From Amycolatopsis nivea (GTDB lineage: Bacteria; Actinomycetota; Actinomycetes; Mycobacteriales; Pseudonocardiaceae), in NCBI RefSeq assembly GCF_004522235.1, contig NZ_SDLT01000004.1:124001-188000 (forward strand): a stretch of 64,000 nucleotides of DNA, in the 5' to 3' direction. The position numbers and the translations under genes were made by a program. Of this stretch, positions 49,026 through 57,996 are shown in pieces. Under the pieces are notes generated by a model. The model was not told the DNA's origin. It saw only the letters and a list, made by a program, of their open reading frames with translations, and searched no databases. Within the stretch, counting starts at the first letter, position 1. Each line of letters opens with the position of its first letter.

Positions 49026-50588
49026 GTGAGCACGCTGGCCGAGCCGAATTCCGCTGCCCTGGCCGACCCTTCGTCCGCGCCCGCGAAGAAAACCCGGATC
49101 GTCTTCATCGACATCGGCCGCGGCCTCGGCGCGCTGCTGGTCTTCTACAGCCACATCGCCCATCCGTGGGTGATCGCGAAGAACGACAAAGCCCCGTACG
49201 TCGACTTCATCGAGGCGCTCACGAGCGATCCGATGCACATGTCGAAGCAGGGCATCGGGCAGATCGCGGTGCCGTTCTTCTTCCTGGTCAGCGGTTTCGT
49301 CGTGACGCCGATCGCGCTGCGCCAGGGCACCGGCCGGTTCGCGCTCAACCGGTTCATCCGGGTCTACGCGCCGATGCTGTTCGTGGTGCTGCTGACCGCG
49401 TTCCTGCTGCTGGTGAACCTGCACCCGCCGTCAACCGGCCAAGCACAGACGCTGAACCCGCTCACCGTCTTCACCAACACCACGCTGGTCAACTACCTGA
49501 TCTACCCGCAGATCGTGCTGGTGCCGGTGGCCTGGACGATGATCGTCGAGGTCATCTTCTACCTGCTGCTCATGGCGGTGCTGCCGCTGCTGCGCCGATG
49601 GGTGTGGCTCGCGATCGCGGTCGAACTGACCTTCATCTTCGTGGTGATGATGAGCCGGTCCCAGCTCGGACCGTCGTGGTCGCTGTTCGCGGTGAACGTC
49701 TCGTACCTGCCCGCGATGGTCATCGGCCAGGTCGTCTGGGCGACGACCAAGAAGCAGATCCCGCTCTGGACGGGCGCGCTGTACGGCGGCTGCGCCTGGT
49801 CGCTGTACGTGCTGGCGGACGTCATCAACGTCGGCCGCGTGGACAGCTCGTACAACCTCGCGCTGGCGTTCGCCGTCGCCTGCTTCCTGATGGGCATGTT
49901 CGCCGAGGACCGGCTGAAGCAGCGCAAGATCTGGACCATGCTGTCCGAGCGCAGCTATTCGATCTACCTGCTGCACATGCTGGTCACGTTCGTGCTGCTG
50001 CAACTGCTGCGCCCGGCGGTGCCGCTGCCGATCGCGCTGCTGATCGTGATCCCGGCGGTGTTCGGGGTGGTCGAACTGAGCTACCGGTTCGTGGAACGGC
50101 CGAGCCACTCGCTGGCGCGACGGTTGTCGCACAAGCCGAAGCCGCCTCCGCCCGCGCCGGAAATGCCTGAGCCCCCGGTGGAACCGCCGGTCGAAACTCC
50201 GGGCGAAACGACTCAGCTCGTCGAGGACGCCGAAGTGACCGCTGAGATCCCGAAGATTCCCGCCGAACCGCTGCCGCCGCGTCGTCCGGCGCCCCGGCCG
50301 CGTCCGGTGCAGAACGGGCGGATGCCGAGGAACGGAGCTCCGCCGCCGAACGACGCGCCGCGCGCGATGCCGCCGCGTGCGAACGGGGGCGCGCACCGGG
50401 CGCGTCCTGTCGAATCAGCCGTCGACTGCACCGCCGAGCCGCCGGTGCGCCGGCCGATGCCGCCGCGCCGGCGTCCGTCAGCTCCGCCGGAGCTGCGCTA
50501 CCAGCCGGACCAGGAAAACCAGGGCCAGCGCGGCGACCACGACGATCTCCCACGCCACGGGAACTCCTTCCGCCACACCCCTCGCTGA
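49026..50588 (+). CDS. Acyltransferase-3 (OafA/NodX-like) membrane protein
   Basis: 520 residues. About ten helices in the first 370. The family motif region is RIVFIDIGRGLGALLVFYSHIAHPW (with catalytic-type His), then FFFLVSGFVVTPIALR and PVAWTMIVEVIFYLLL. It ends RSYSIYLLHMLVTFVLL...VVELSYRFVERP. These enzymes O-acylate envelope sugars using acyl-CoA. The 150-residue C-terminal tail is Pro/Arg-rich and presumably cytosolic. GTG start at 49026. It is divergent from the mannosyltransferase gene, in keeping with a surface-glycan cluster. Confidence 0.9.
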   Translation: MSTLAEPNSAALADPSSAPAKKTRIVFIDIGRGLGALLVFYSHIAHPWVIAKNDKAPYVDFIEALTSDPMHMSKQGIGQIAVPFFFLVSGFVVTPIALRQGTGRFALNRFIRVYAPMLFVVLLTAFLLLVNLHPPSTGQAQTLNPLTVFTNTTLVNYLIYPQIVLVPVAWTMIVEVIFYLLLMAVLPLLRRWVWLAIAVELTFIFVVMMSRSQLGPSWSLFAVNVSYLPAMVIGQVVWATTKKQIPLWTGALYGGCAWSLYVLADVINVGRVDSSYNLALAFAVACFLMGMFAEDRLKQRKIWTMLSERSYSIYLLHMLVTFVLLQLLRPAVPLPIALLIVIPAVFGVVELSYRFVERPSHSLARRLSHKPKPPPPAPEMPEPPVEPPVETPGETTQLVEDAEVTAEIPKIPAEPLPPRRPAPRPRPVQNGRMPRNGAPPPNDAPRAMPPRANGGAHRARPVESAVDCTAEPPVRRPMPPRRRPSAPPELRYQPDQENQGQRGDHDDLPRHGNSFRHTPR

Positions 50589-50668
50589 GCAGTGATGCTC
50601 TTCCGGTAAGGCGTGCGACGGTGGGACGACGTTCACCGACACGGCGTAACTCACACTCCCGGCTTAGC

Positions 50669-51346
50669 TCATTCGTGCGAGCCGCGGCGCGGGGTGACGA
50701 GGCCCGATTCGTACGCGAGCACCACCAGCTGCGCCCGGTCGCGCGCGCCGATCTTGGTCATGATGCGGCTGACGTGCGTGCGCGCGGTCGCCGTGGAGAT
50801 CACCAGGTGGGCGGCGATTTCGTCGTTCGACAGCCCGCCCGCGACCAGCGCCAGCACCTCGCGTTCGCGTTCGGTCACCTCCTGCACGGCTGAGGTGTCG
50901 ATCCGCCGGTGCTCCGGCCGTCCGACGATCTCGGCGATCAACCGGCGCGTGACGGTCGGCGCGAGCAGCGCCTCCCCCGCCGCGACGACGCGCAGCGCGT
51001 GCAGGAGTTCGACCGGTTCGGTGTCCTTCAGCAGGAACCCGCTGGCCCCGGCGCGGAGTGCCTCGTAGACGTATTCGTCGACGTCGAACGTGGTCAGGAC
51101 CAGCACTTTCACCCCGCCGAGGTCGGGGTGCGAGGTGATCCGGCGGGTCGCTTCGAGACCGTCGGTGCCGGGCATCCGGATGTCCATCACCACGATGTCG
51201 GGCCGGTGCTCGACCGCCTGCGCGACGGCCTGCTCGCCGTCGCTCGCCTCGCCGGCCACCTCGAAGCCGTCCTCGGTGTCCAGCAGCAGCCGGAATCCGG
51301 CGCGGACCAGGGCCTGGTCGTCGGCCAGTACGACGCGGATGGTCAT
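50669..51346 (-). CDS. NarL/LuxR-type response regulator
   Basis: 225 residues: receiver with ADDQ, Asp55 (VVMDIRMPGTDG), VLTTFDVDEYVYEAL and GFLLKDTEP; LuxR-type HTH (VTEREREVLALVAGGLSNDEIAAHLVISTATARTHVSRIMTKIGARDRAQ). The ATG overlaps the kinase stop (ATGA). DesR/LiaR-like output; targets unknown. Confidence 0.93.
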   Translation of the reverse strand: MTIRVVLADDQALVRAGFRLLLDTEDGFEVAGEASDGEQAVAQAVEHRPDIVVMDIRMPGTDGLEATRRITSHPDLGGVKVLVLTTFDVDEYVYEALRAGASGFLLKDTEPVELLHALRVVAAGEALLAPTVTRRLIAEIVGRPEHRRIDTSAVQEVTEREREVLALVAGGLSNDEIAAHLVISTATARTHVSRIMTKIGARDRAQLVVLAYESGLVTPRRGSHE

Positions 51347-52464
51347 TTCTCCCCCTCCACGGGCAGTTCCGCCCGCACCTGGAAACCCTGCCCGGTGACG
51401 CTCGCCTCGACGCTGCCGCCGAGCGCCGTCGCGCGTTCCCGCATGCCGCGCAGACCGTGCCCGGGCGTCGGCTGGACGGTGCCGCGGCCGTCGTCGCGCA
51501 CGATCAGGACCAGCGTGCCCGGCTTCCGCTCGAAGCGGACCTCGACGCGCTGTGCCCCGTCGGCATGCCGGACGACGTTGGTGAGCGACTCCTGAAGGAT
51601 CCGGTACGCCGCGCCGTCCACCGGCGCGGGCAGCTCGCCGGCTTCGCCGTGCAGTTCGACTGCCAACCCGGCGGCTCGCGCGTGGTCGAGCAGCTCGTCG
51701 ACCTGCGCGAGGCTCGGCGCGGGCGCGCGGTTCTCACCGGAACGGAGCACGGCGAGCGTCGCCCGGAGGTCGTTGAGCGCGGACGCGCTGGCGGCCTTGA
51801 TGTTGAGCAGTGCCTCTTTCGCCTCCTCCGGCCGCCGGTCCGCGACGTGCGCGGCGACGCCCGCTTGGACATTGATCATCGCGAGGCTGTGCGCGACGAC
51901 GTCGTGCACCTCGCGGGCGATCCGGAGCCGCTCCTGCTCGGCCATCCGGTGCCGGTGCTCGTCGGCCTGCTCGCGCCGGGCGGCGACGGCGGCGAACTGG
52001 AACCGGACCGCGGTCGCGATGCCGATCACGGCGGCCATCCAGACCACGGCGAACAGTGCCCAGGCGCTGACCGCAAACGTTTGCGCGGTGATGATGTGGA
52101 CCACGTACGCCCCCACCAGCACCGCCGCACCGGTGCTTCCGGCAACCACCGGACCCTTCCGCCGCGTAAGCACGAACAACGCGATGGTGGGGACGATGAT
52201 CACCGGACCACCGGGCTCCGGGGACAGGTAGTACGCGTACGCCGAGGCCGCGGTGAGCACGAAGAGCGGCAGCGGGTACCGGTGGACGAGCAGCAAGGTG
52301 AGCACGGTCGCGGCCAGCCAAGCAGCACCGAGCGGGCTCAGCGGATGCGGGGCGTGCTGCCAGCGGCCGGACGCACTGGAGCCGCCGAGCACGAAGGCGA
52401 GCACCACGAAGGTCCGGAACACCCGCCCGAACCACGGGTTCTGCGCCCGCCACCAGTAGTGCAT
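51343..52464 (-). CDS. DesK/NarX-class sensor histidine kinase
   Basis: 373 residues. Five to six N-terminal membrane helices (to about residue 165) with short loops suggest sensing within the membrane. HisKA_3: RLRIAREVHDVVAHSLAMINVQAG, His187. HATPase: YRILQESLTNVVRHADGA (N box), VRDDGRGTVQPTPGHGLRGMRER (G boxes). Co-translated with the response regulator downstream (4-bp overlap). The ATG at 52464 starts just before helix 1. Similar pairs often sense membrane stress or antibiotics; the signal here is unknown. Confidence 0.93.
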   Translation of the reverse strand: MHYWWRAQNPWFGRVFRTFVVLAFVLGGSSASGRWQHAPHPLSPLGAAWLAATVLTLLLVHRYPLPLFVLTAASAYAYYLSPEPGGPVIIVPTIALFVLTRRKGPVVAGSTGAAVLVGAYVVHIITAQTFAVSAWALFAVVWMAAVIGIATAVRFQFAAVAARREQADEHRHRMAEQERLRIAREVHDVVAHSLAMINVQAGVAAHVADRRPEEAKEALLNIKAASASALNDLRATLAVLRSGENRAPAPSLAQVDELLDHARAAGLAVELHGEAGELPAPVDGAAYRILQESLTNVVRHADGAQRVEVRFERKPGTLVLIVRDDGRGTVQPTPGHGLRGMRERATALGGSVEASVTGQGFQVRAELPVEGEK

Positions 52465-52599
52465 GGTGCGAAAGCTACCGGGGAAGCCGGGCGGGCGCGT
52501 CCGTCGTGAAGCGCGGGATCGGACTACGCGCGGCGCGGTATGTCGAGAACTCTCATCCGGCTCCGTTCACCAGGCAAACGGCGAAAAAAGGAGACGGTG

Positions 52600-53208
52600 A
52601 TGGGCGAGGTAGTGGCCGGGGCGAGCATGTCGCTGGACGGGTTCGTGGCGGGGCCGGGCGAATCCGGGTTCGATCTGCTCTTCGGCTGGCTGGGCAGCGG
52701 CACCGAGGAGGTGCCGACCGCGCAGCCGGGACGCTCGCTGCGCATGTCCCCGGCGAGCGCGAAGGTCATGCGCGCACAACTGGAGTCGACCGGGGCGCTG
52801 CTCGTCGGCCGGCGGCTGTTCGACCTGACCTCGGGCTGGGGCGGGACGCATCCGTTCGGCGGGCCGGTGGTCGTGGTGACGCACGAGGCGCCTGCCGGCT
52901 GGGAGGGCTCGCCGTTCACCTTCGTCACCGAAGGCATCGAGGTCGCGGTGGCGCGGGCGAAAGAACTGGCCGACGGCCGCGACGTCGGCGTGAACGCGGG
53001 CGAGATGGCGCGGCAGTGCTTGGCGGCCGGGCTGCTCGACGCGGTGCGGATCGACCTCGTGCCGGTCCTGCTCGGCGGCGGGGTGCCGTTCTTCGGCGAA
53101 TTCGGCTTCGGTCCGGTGCGGCTCGGCACGCCCGAGGTCACGCCTGGCGAGGGCGTGACCCACCTGCACTACCGCGTCTTGGGCACGAACTCCAGCAGCT
53201 TCGCGTGA
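52600..53208 (+). CDS. RibD C-terminal/dihydrofolate reductase-like protein
   Basis: 202 residues. GEVVAGASMSLDGFVAGPGES, then STGALLVGRRLFDLTSGWGG, PVVVVTHEAP, and LLDAVRIDLVPVLLGGGVPFFGEFG match the stand-alone RibD-C/DHFR-like family. The ATG at 52600 has AAAGGAGA upstream; an earlier in-frame ATG at 52540 lacks one. Its last 40 bp overlap the end of the convergent XRE gene, a long convergent overlap. It is the second member of this family in the window; the two are only distantly similar. Confidence 0.85.
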   Translation: MGEVVAGASMSLDGFVAGPGESGFDLLFGWLGSGTEEVPTAQPGRSLRMSPASAKVMRAQLESTGALLVGRRLFDLTSGWGGTHPFGGPVVVVTHEAPAGWEGSPFTFVTEGIEVAVARAKELADGRDVGVNAGEMARQCLAAGLLDAVRIDLVPVLLGGGVPFFGEFGFGPVRLGTPEVTPGEGVTHLHYRVLGTNSSSFA

Positions 53209-54014
53209 GTCTCGTCGTTCGCCGGGGTGTAGACCGACATCCGGATCTCCGAGCGGCGGCCGGCGTAGAGGTAGGTGAAGTCGAAGGTGAGCAGGCCCGC
53301 GTCCGGGTGCAGGTAGCGCTTGCTCTTGGCCAGCTCGGTGTTCACGTCGTGCTGGCTCCACAGTTCCTCGAAGCACGGAGACTCCGCCCGAAGCCGTTTG
53401 ACCAGCGACTTCCAGCCGGGCTCGCCCACGTGCTCGGCCATCGCCGCGCGGAAGGACGAGACCATCCGCGGCACGTTCTGCTCCCAGTCGACCATCCGCT
53501 CTTTCCACTGCGGATTGAGCAGGCACTGGACGAGCGTGTTGCGTTCCTCGTACGGGATCGCGTCGACGCCGCCCATGAGCCAGTCGTAGCCGGCGTTGTG
53601 GCCGAGCACGTCGAAGCGCGCGTTGCGGACCGCGACCGGGAACGGTTCCAGCTGGACCATCATGTCCTGCATCGACGGCGTGATCGCGGAGCAGTGCTTC
53701 TTCTCCGTCACCGGCTCCGGCGCGCCGGCGAGGGTGAACAGGTGCACGTGCTCGTGCGGATCGAGCCGGAGCGTGCGGGAGATCGCGCTGAGCACCTGCT
53801 CGGAGGCGTTGATGTCGCGGCCCTGTTCGAGCCACGTGTACCAGGTGACCCCCACCCCGGCGAGCTGCGCGACTTCCTCGCGGCGCAGCCCCGGCGTGCG
53901 CCTGCGGCCGCCGAGCGGCAGGCCGACCTGCTCGGGCGTGATGCGTCCGCGCCGGTTGCGGAGGAACTCCCCCAGCTCGGTCCGGCGCAGGCGGTCTTCG
54001 ATGCCACTGGTCAC
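53169..54014 (-). CDS. XRE regulator with MmyB-like ligand domain
   Basis: 281 residues. N-terminal helix-turn-helix: LGEFLRNRRGRITPEQVGLP, RRTPGLRREEVAQLAGVGVTWYTWLEQGRDINASEQVLSAISRTLRL. This is followed by the MmyB ligand-binding domain with VAVRNARFDVLGHNAGYDWLM and LTFDFTYLYAGRRSEIRMSVYTP. MmyB domains resemble PAS-type pockets and may bind fatty acids or small molecules. It is divergent from an MFS pump, with four copies of TACCAGG in the 103-bp gap, so it very likely controls that pump. Confidence 0.92.
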   Translation of the reverse strand: MTSGIEDRLRRTELGEFLRNRRGRITPEQVGLPLGGRRRTPGLRREEVAQLAGVGVTWYTWLEQGRDINASEQVLSAISRTLRLDPHEHVHLFTLAGAPEPVTEKKHCSAITPSMQDMMVQLEPFPVAVRNARFDVLGHNAGYDWLMGGVDAIPYEERNTLVQCLLNPQWKERMVDWEQNVPRMVSSFRAAMAEHVGEPGWKSLVKRLRAESPCFEELWSQHDVNTELAKSKRYLHPDAGLLTFDFTYLYAGRRSEIRMSVYTPANDETHAKLLEFVPKTR

Positions 54015-54016
54015 GA

Positions 54017-54091
54017 GTACCAGGTAAGCACAGTGCCAAGCCTGTTACCAGGTAGTCCCAGTACCAGGATAAAAGCACACCTGGTACCAGG
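54017..54091. promoter_or_regulatory. Four TACCAGG operator sites
   Basis: GTACCAGGTA (54017-54026), TTACCAGGTA (54045-54054), GTACCAGGAT (54061-54070) and the perfect palindrome CCTGGTACCAGG (54080-54091). They fill the region between the divergent XRE and MFS genes and would cover both promoters. Confidence 0.8.
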
Positions 54092-54117
54092 GTTTGCGGC
54101 GGCGGAACGTAGTACTC

Positions 54118-55560
54118 ATGACGACTACCACCACTGCCCCGGCGACGGCCACCGCCGCTGTCGGGACGTCGGAGAGGACGGGCCTCTCGTCCGCCGGCTT
54201 GATCACGGTGCTGCTGGGGGCGGCACTGCCGATCATCGACTTCTTCATCGTCAACGTCGCCCTGCCCACCATCGATGCCGACCTGCACGCGTCCACCGCG
54301 ACGCTCGAACTGGTCGTCGCGGGCTACGGCATCGCGTACGCGGTGCTGCTGGTGCTCGGCGGACGGCTCGGCGACACCTTCGGCCGCCGCAGGCTCTTCC
54401 TGCTCGGCCTCACGCTGTTCACGCTCACCTCGCTGGCCTGCGGCGTCGCCCCGGACGCCGCCACGCTGGTCATCGCCCGCGTCGCACAGGGCGCGGCTTC
54501 GGCACTGTTGCTGCCGCAGGTGTTGTCGATCATCCAAGCCGGGACCTCCGGCGAACGCCGCTCGCGCGCGATCGGCATGTACGGCGCGACCGGCGGCATC
54601 GCCACCGTGGTCGGCCAGCTGCTCGGCGGCGCACTGGTCGCCGCCAACGTGTGGGACCTGAGCTGGCGGCCGATCTTCCTGGTCAACGTGCCGATCGGGA
54701 TCGTCGGGTTGCTGCTCGCGCGCCGCACGGTGCCGGACAGCCGGGCGAGCAACCCGCTCGGCGTCGACCGCTGGGGCACCGTGCTGCTGGCCGTTTCGCT
54801 GCTGTCGCTGCTGATCCCGATCATGGAGGGCCGCGCGCTCGGCTGGCCGTGGTGGAGCATCGCGCTGCTGGTGATCTTCCCGTTCGCGGCGTTCGGCTTC
54901 GCCCGCACGGAACGGAACCTCGAAGCCGCGGGCGGCACCCCGCTGCTGCCGCCTGCCCTGCTGCGCACCGCGAGCGTGCGGCACGGCCTGACCGTCGCGG
55001 TGCCGTTCTTCTGCACCTTCGGCTCGTTCATGTTCGTCTACGCGGTGACCCTGCAAAACGGCCTGCACCTCGGTCCGCTCGGCGCCGGGCTGGCGTTGAC
55101 CCCGATGGCCGTCGCGTATTTCACGACCTCGCTGGTCAGCAGCCGCCTCGTCGCCCGCTTCGGCCGCAAGATCGTGCCGATCGGCGGGGTGATCCTCGCC
55201 GTCGGGCTGCTCGCGCTCGCCGGAACCGCGCTGCTCGACTGGCCGGACCTGTCGATCTGGCAGCTGGCCCCGGCGATGGTGCTGATCGGCGTCGGCAACG
55301 GGCTCGCGATGAGCACGCTGTTCCGGGTCGTGCTGTCCCGGGTGCCCGCCGACCTGGCGGGGGTCGGCGGCGGTGTGCTGACCACAACCCAGCAGACGTC
55401 GCTGGCGCTGGGCGTCGCGGTGCTGGGCAGCCTGTTCGCCAGCCTGAGCGTGCCGGGCGCGATGGGCTACCAGGGTGCGTTCGTGCTGGTCATCGGGATT
55501 CTGGCGGTGCTGGCGCTGCTCGTGAGCGGGCTGGCTCGCAAACTGCCCGATCCTCGCTGA
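54118..55560 (+). CDS. MFS efflux pump, DHA2 family
   Basis: 480 residues, 14 predicted helices. IIDFFIVNVALPTIDADLHAS (motif D1), GGRLGDTFGRRRLFLLG (motif A), RVAQGAASALLLPQVL (motif B-like), and the motif C region GATGGIATVVGQLLGGALV. The ATG at 54118 is chosen over an ATG at 54094 that lies within the operator region. A Thr/Ala-rich N-terminal tail precedes helix 1. Regulated by the divergent XRE gene through four operator copies. Substrate unknown. Confidence 0.93.
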   Translation: MTTTTTAPATATAAVGTSERTGLSSAGLITVLLGAALPIIDFFIVNVALPTIDADLHASTATLELVVAGYGIAYAVLLVLGGRLGDTFGRRRLFLLGLTLFTLTSLACGVAPDAATLVIARVAQGAASALLLPQVLSIIQAGTSGERRSRAIGMYGATGGIATVVGQLLGGALVAANVWDLSWRPIFLVNVPIGIVGLLLARRTVPDSRASNPLGVDRWGTVLLAVSLLSLLIPIMEGRALGWPWWSIALLVIFPFAAFGFARTERNLEAAGGTPLLPPALLRTASVRHGLTVAVPFFCTFGSFMFVYAVTLQNGLHLGPLGAGLALTPMAVAYFTTSLVSSRLVARFGRKIVPIGGVILAVGLLALAGTALLDWPDLSIWQLAPAMVLIGVGNGLAMSTLFRVVLSRVPADLAGVGGGVLTTTQQTSLALGVAVLGSLFASLSVPGAMGYQGAFVLVIGILAVLALLVSGLARKLPDPR

Positions 55561-55605
55561 GAATTCGACCGACGGAAAACTCCGCTCCCGGACGACGATG
55601 GAGAT

Positions 55606-56130
55606 GTGACGGAACCTCGGGTGCAGCCAGACCCGGCCTTCGCGCTGCTCGGCCTCTACGAGAAGGCCCTGCCGGAGGTCTATGGCTACCTGCTCGCGAG
55701 GTGCGGCGACCGCGTGCTGGCGGAGGAACTGACGTCGGAGACGTTCCTCGGCGCGGTCGCCGCCTGCCGCAAGGAGCACGCGCCGCCGGTGAGCACGCCC
55801 TGGCTGATCGGGGTGGCCCGGCACAAGCTGGCCGACCACTGGCGGCGCGCCGAACGGGAACAGCGCGGGCTGCGGCTCGTGCACGACGCCGGATGCGACG
55901 TCGAGGATCCCTGGGACGAGCAGCTCGACGCCCTGCGTGCGCGGCAGGTGCTCGAAACGCTGACCGTCTCGCATCGGGCGGTGCTCACCTTGCGGTACGT
56001 CGACGGCCTCCCGGTGCGCGACGTCGCGGCGCATCTCGGCCGGACCATCCACGCGACGGAGGCGTTGCTGACGCGGGCCAAAACCGCGTTCCGCCGCGGC
56101 TACCAGGAGAAGGAGGGACGCGATGCCTGA
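55606..56130 (+). CDS. ECF-type RNA polymerase sigma factor
   Basis: 174 residues. Region 2: LYEKALPEVYGYLLARCGDRVLAEELTSETFLGAVAACR, then PWLIGVARHKLADHWRRAER. Region 4: LTVSHRAVLTLRYVDGLPVRDVAAHLGRTIHATEALLTRAKTAFRRGY. GTG start with GGAG close upstream. The stop lies inside the start of the next gene (8-bp overlap ATGCCTGA), so sigma factor and VOC protein are made together. No conventional anti-sigma gene is present. Confidence 0.9.
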   Translation: MTEPRVQPDPAFALLGLYEKALPEVYGYLLARCGDRVLAEELTSETFLGAVAACRKEHAPPVSTPWLIGVARHKLADHWRRAEREQRGLRLVHDAGCDVEDPWDEQLDALRARQVLETLTVSHRAVLTLRYVDGLPVRDVAAHLGRTIHATEALLTRAKTAFRRGYQEKEGRDA

Positions 56131-57016
56131 ACCGTTCGACGCGCTCGCACTGCCTTCGACTCCGGCCGACCCCGATCCGGCCTTCGCCGAGCAGCTGCGG
56201 GACGACCTCCGCCGACTGATCCTGAACGGAGCGGAGATGACCACCACCGAAACCACGCCGCAGCAGGCCCGAGCGGGTGCGCTGACGCCGTACCTGGTCG
56301 TGACCGACGCGCGCGCCGCGCTCGACTTCTACGTCGAGGTCTTCGGCGCACGGCGCCGAGCCGAGCCGATCGTGATGGACGACGGCCGGGTCGGGCACGC
56401 CGAACTGGACATCGGCGACAGCGTGCTGATGCTGGCCGAGGAGTTCCCCGAGCTGGGCAATGTCGTCGCGCCGGAGGGCGGCGCGCTGGTGCGCGTCGAG
56501 GTGCCCGATCCGCAGGACGCGGCGCGGCGGGCCGTGGAACTGGGCGCGGAACTGCTGCGCCCGGTCGAGGACCGCGGCTACGGGCTGAACGGGGTGATTC
56601 GCGACCCCTACGGTCAGCGCTGGCTGGTCGGAAAGGCCGCGCCACAAGCGAAAACGCCCGGGGAGCGCACGTACCGGCACGGCGAGGCCGGGTACTTCAC
56701 CTTCCAGGTGCCCGACGACGGCCGGGCCAAGGCGTTTTACGGCGCGGTGCTCGGCTGGCAGTTCAACCAGGGCAGCCTGCCGACCGCCTGGCGCATCGAG
56801 GGCGACGGCCTGCCCGGCGGGCTGTGGGGCGGGCCGGAACTGCAGTCCGGCTGGAAGCTGATGTTCGCCGTCGACGACCTCGAGGCCGCGCTCGGCCGGG
56901 TGCGCGAGGGCGGCGGCCGGGCGGGCGAGGTGGAGAACCAGCCGTACGGCCGAACGGCGGATTGTGCCGACGACCAGGGGATCGAGTTCTGGCTGTGGGA
57001 ACAGCCACGCACGTGA
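56123..57016 (+). CDS. Two-domain VOC (glyoxalase/bleomycin-resistance) protein coupled to sigma factor
   Basis: 297 residues. A 36-residue N-terminal extension (PEPFDALALPSTPADPDPAFAEQLRDDLRRLIL) precedes two VOC modules: TPYLVVTDARAALDFYVEVFGARRR...VIRDPYGQRWLVG, and GYFTFQVPDDGRAKAFYGAVLGWQF...GIEFWLWEQ. VOC proteins bind metals and small molecules. The extension and the 8-bp overlap with the sigma gene suggest it may bind or regulate the sigma factor; this is inference. GGAGGG precedes the ATG. Confidence 0.85.
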   Translation: MPEPFDALALPSTPADPDPAFAEQLRDDLRRLILNGAEMTTTETTPQQARAGALTPYLVVTDARAALDFYVEVFGARRRAEPIVMDDGRVGHAELDIGDSVLMLAEEFPELGNVVAPEGGALVRVEVPDPQDAARRAVELGAELLRPVEDRGYGLNGVIRDPYGQRWLVGKAAPQAKTPGERTYRHGEAGYFTFQVPDDGRAKAFYGAVLGWQFNQGSLPTAWRIEGDGLPGGLWGGPELQSGWKLMFAVDDLEAALGRVREGGGRAGEVENQPYGRTADCADDQGIEFWLWEQPRT

Positions 57017-57068
57017 CCTCGGCCAAAACCCCGGCGGCAAACCGGCCGGCGGGGCGCACACTCAAGGG

Positions 57069-57452
57069 ATGGCCGCGCACTGGACGCCCCGCGACGAAGC
57101 CGAGCTGACCGCCGGCTGGCAGCTGTGGCTCGCGCTGGGCTCGTGCGCCTGGCCGGGACCGGACTGGGACGGCACGCCCGCCGAAGCCGTCCGCGGTCTG
57201 GAACGGTGTTTCACCACCTGCGACGAAATCCTCGCCGCGTACGACCGGCCGGATTCCGCGGTCGCCGGACTGGTGCGCTCGATGATCCTGGCCGCCAACT
57301 GGACGCTCGAACTGTGGCGCGACGACGCGGACCCGCTCGATTCCGAGCGGGCCGCGCTGTTGCACGCCGATCTGGCCGCGTTCTCCGACCACGCGGAGAG
57401 CGTCCGGACCTTGCTTGCCGCGGGCGGCGGGTGGGCCTCGCTTCCGCTGTGA
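57069..57452 (+). CDS. Small hypothetical protein
   Basis: 127 residues, soluble, helical: HWTPRDEAELTAGWQLWLALGSCAWPGPDWDG, EAVRGLERCFTTCDEILAAYDRPDSAVAGLVRSMILAANWTLELWRDD, LLHADLAAFSDHAESVRTLLA. Two Cys are close together (RCFTTCDE). No family recognised. ATG 57069 lies directly after CAAGGG. It follows the VOC gene by 52 bp on the same strand and may be co-transcribed with it. Confidence 0.6.
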   Translation: MAAHWTPRDEAELTAGWQLWLALGSCAWPGPDWDGTPAEAVRGLERCFTTCDEILAAYDRPDSAVAGLVRSMILAANWTLELWRDDADPLDSERAALLHADLAAFSDHAESVRTLLAAGGGWASLPL

Positions 57453-57479
57453 CCCGCCCGCCGTCCGTCTACAAAGGAC

Positions 57480-57890
57480 TTACCAGCTCGCGGGCCGTTT
57501 CCGCTCCGGCTCGTACGGCTGCGTGATGACCTCGATCCCGTTTCCGCCCGGGTCGAGGAAATACACGCCGCGTCCGCCGTGGTTGTGGTTGATCTCGCCG
57601 GGGCCCTGCCCGCCCGGTCCGGCGTGGTAGTCGACCCCGGTTTCCTTCAACCGCAGGAAAAACGCGTCGAAGTCGTCTTCCGGAATGAGGAAACAGTAGT
57701 GCTGCAGCTTGCGATCGGCGTCCGGCACCGTCGCGAAGTCGAGCCGCACGCCGTTGCTGGTTTCGACCGGGATGAACGGGCCCCATTCCTCGCCGATCTC
57801 GAATCCGAGCAGGTGCGCGAAGAATTCGGCGGATTCCCGGTTGTTCCGGGACGGGACCATCAGGTGATTCAGTTCAAGAGAAAGTGACAC
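57480..57890 (-). CDS. VOC-family protein, single domain
   Basis: 136 residues. SLELNHLMVPSRNNRESAEFFAHLLGFEIGEEW, LQHYCFLIPEDDFDAFFLRLKETGVDYHAGP, and GVYFLDPGGNGIEVITQPYE show a standard glyoxalase-type fold with His, His and Glu metal-ligand positions (NHLM, QHYCF, IEVI). The GTG at 57890 has GGAGG 9 nt upstream. A dioxygenase or glutathione/bacillithiol-type lyase role is possible; the substrate is not deducible. Confidence 0.82.
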   Translation of the reverse strand: MSLSLELNHLMVPSRNNRESAEFFAHLLGFEIGEEWGPFIPVETSNGVRLDFATVPDADRKLQHYCFLIPEDDFDAFFLRLKETGVDYHAGPGGQGPGEINHNHGGRGVYFLDPGGNGIEVITQPYEPERKRPASW

Positions 57891-57996
57891 GAAGCAATGC
57901 CTCCACAAGGCATCCCAGCACCTCCATGCCTCACCCAGCCGGTGACCGACACGCGATGCCGCCGAGGAGCATAGCGCAACCGAAGCGGATCTCCAA

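Noticed and set aside
52506..56256. Open frames of more than 1200 codons on both strands across 52.5-56.3 kb
   Set aside because: They run through five genes with recognised domains in both directions and have low-complexity composition. They are shadows of high-GC coding DNA.
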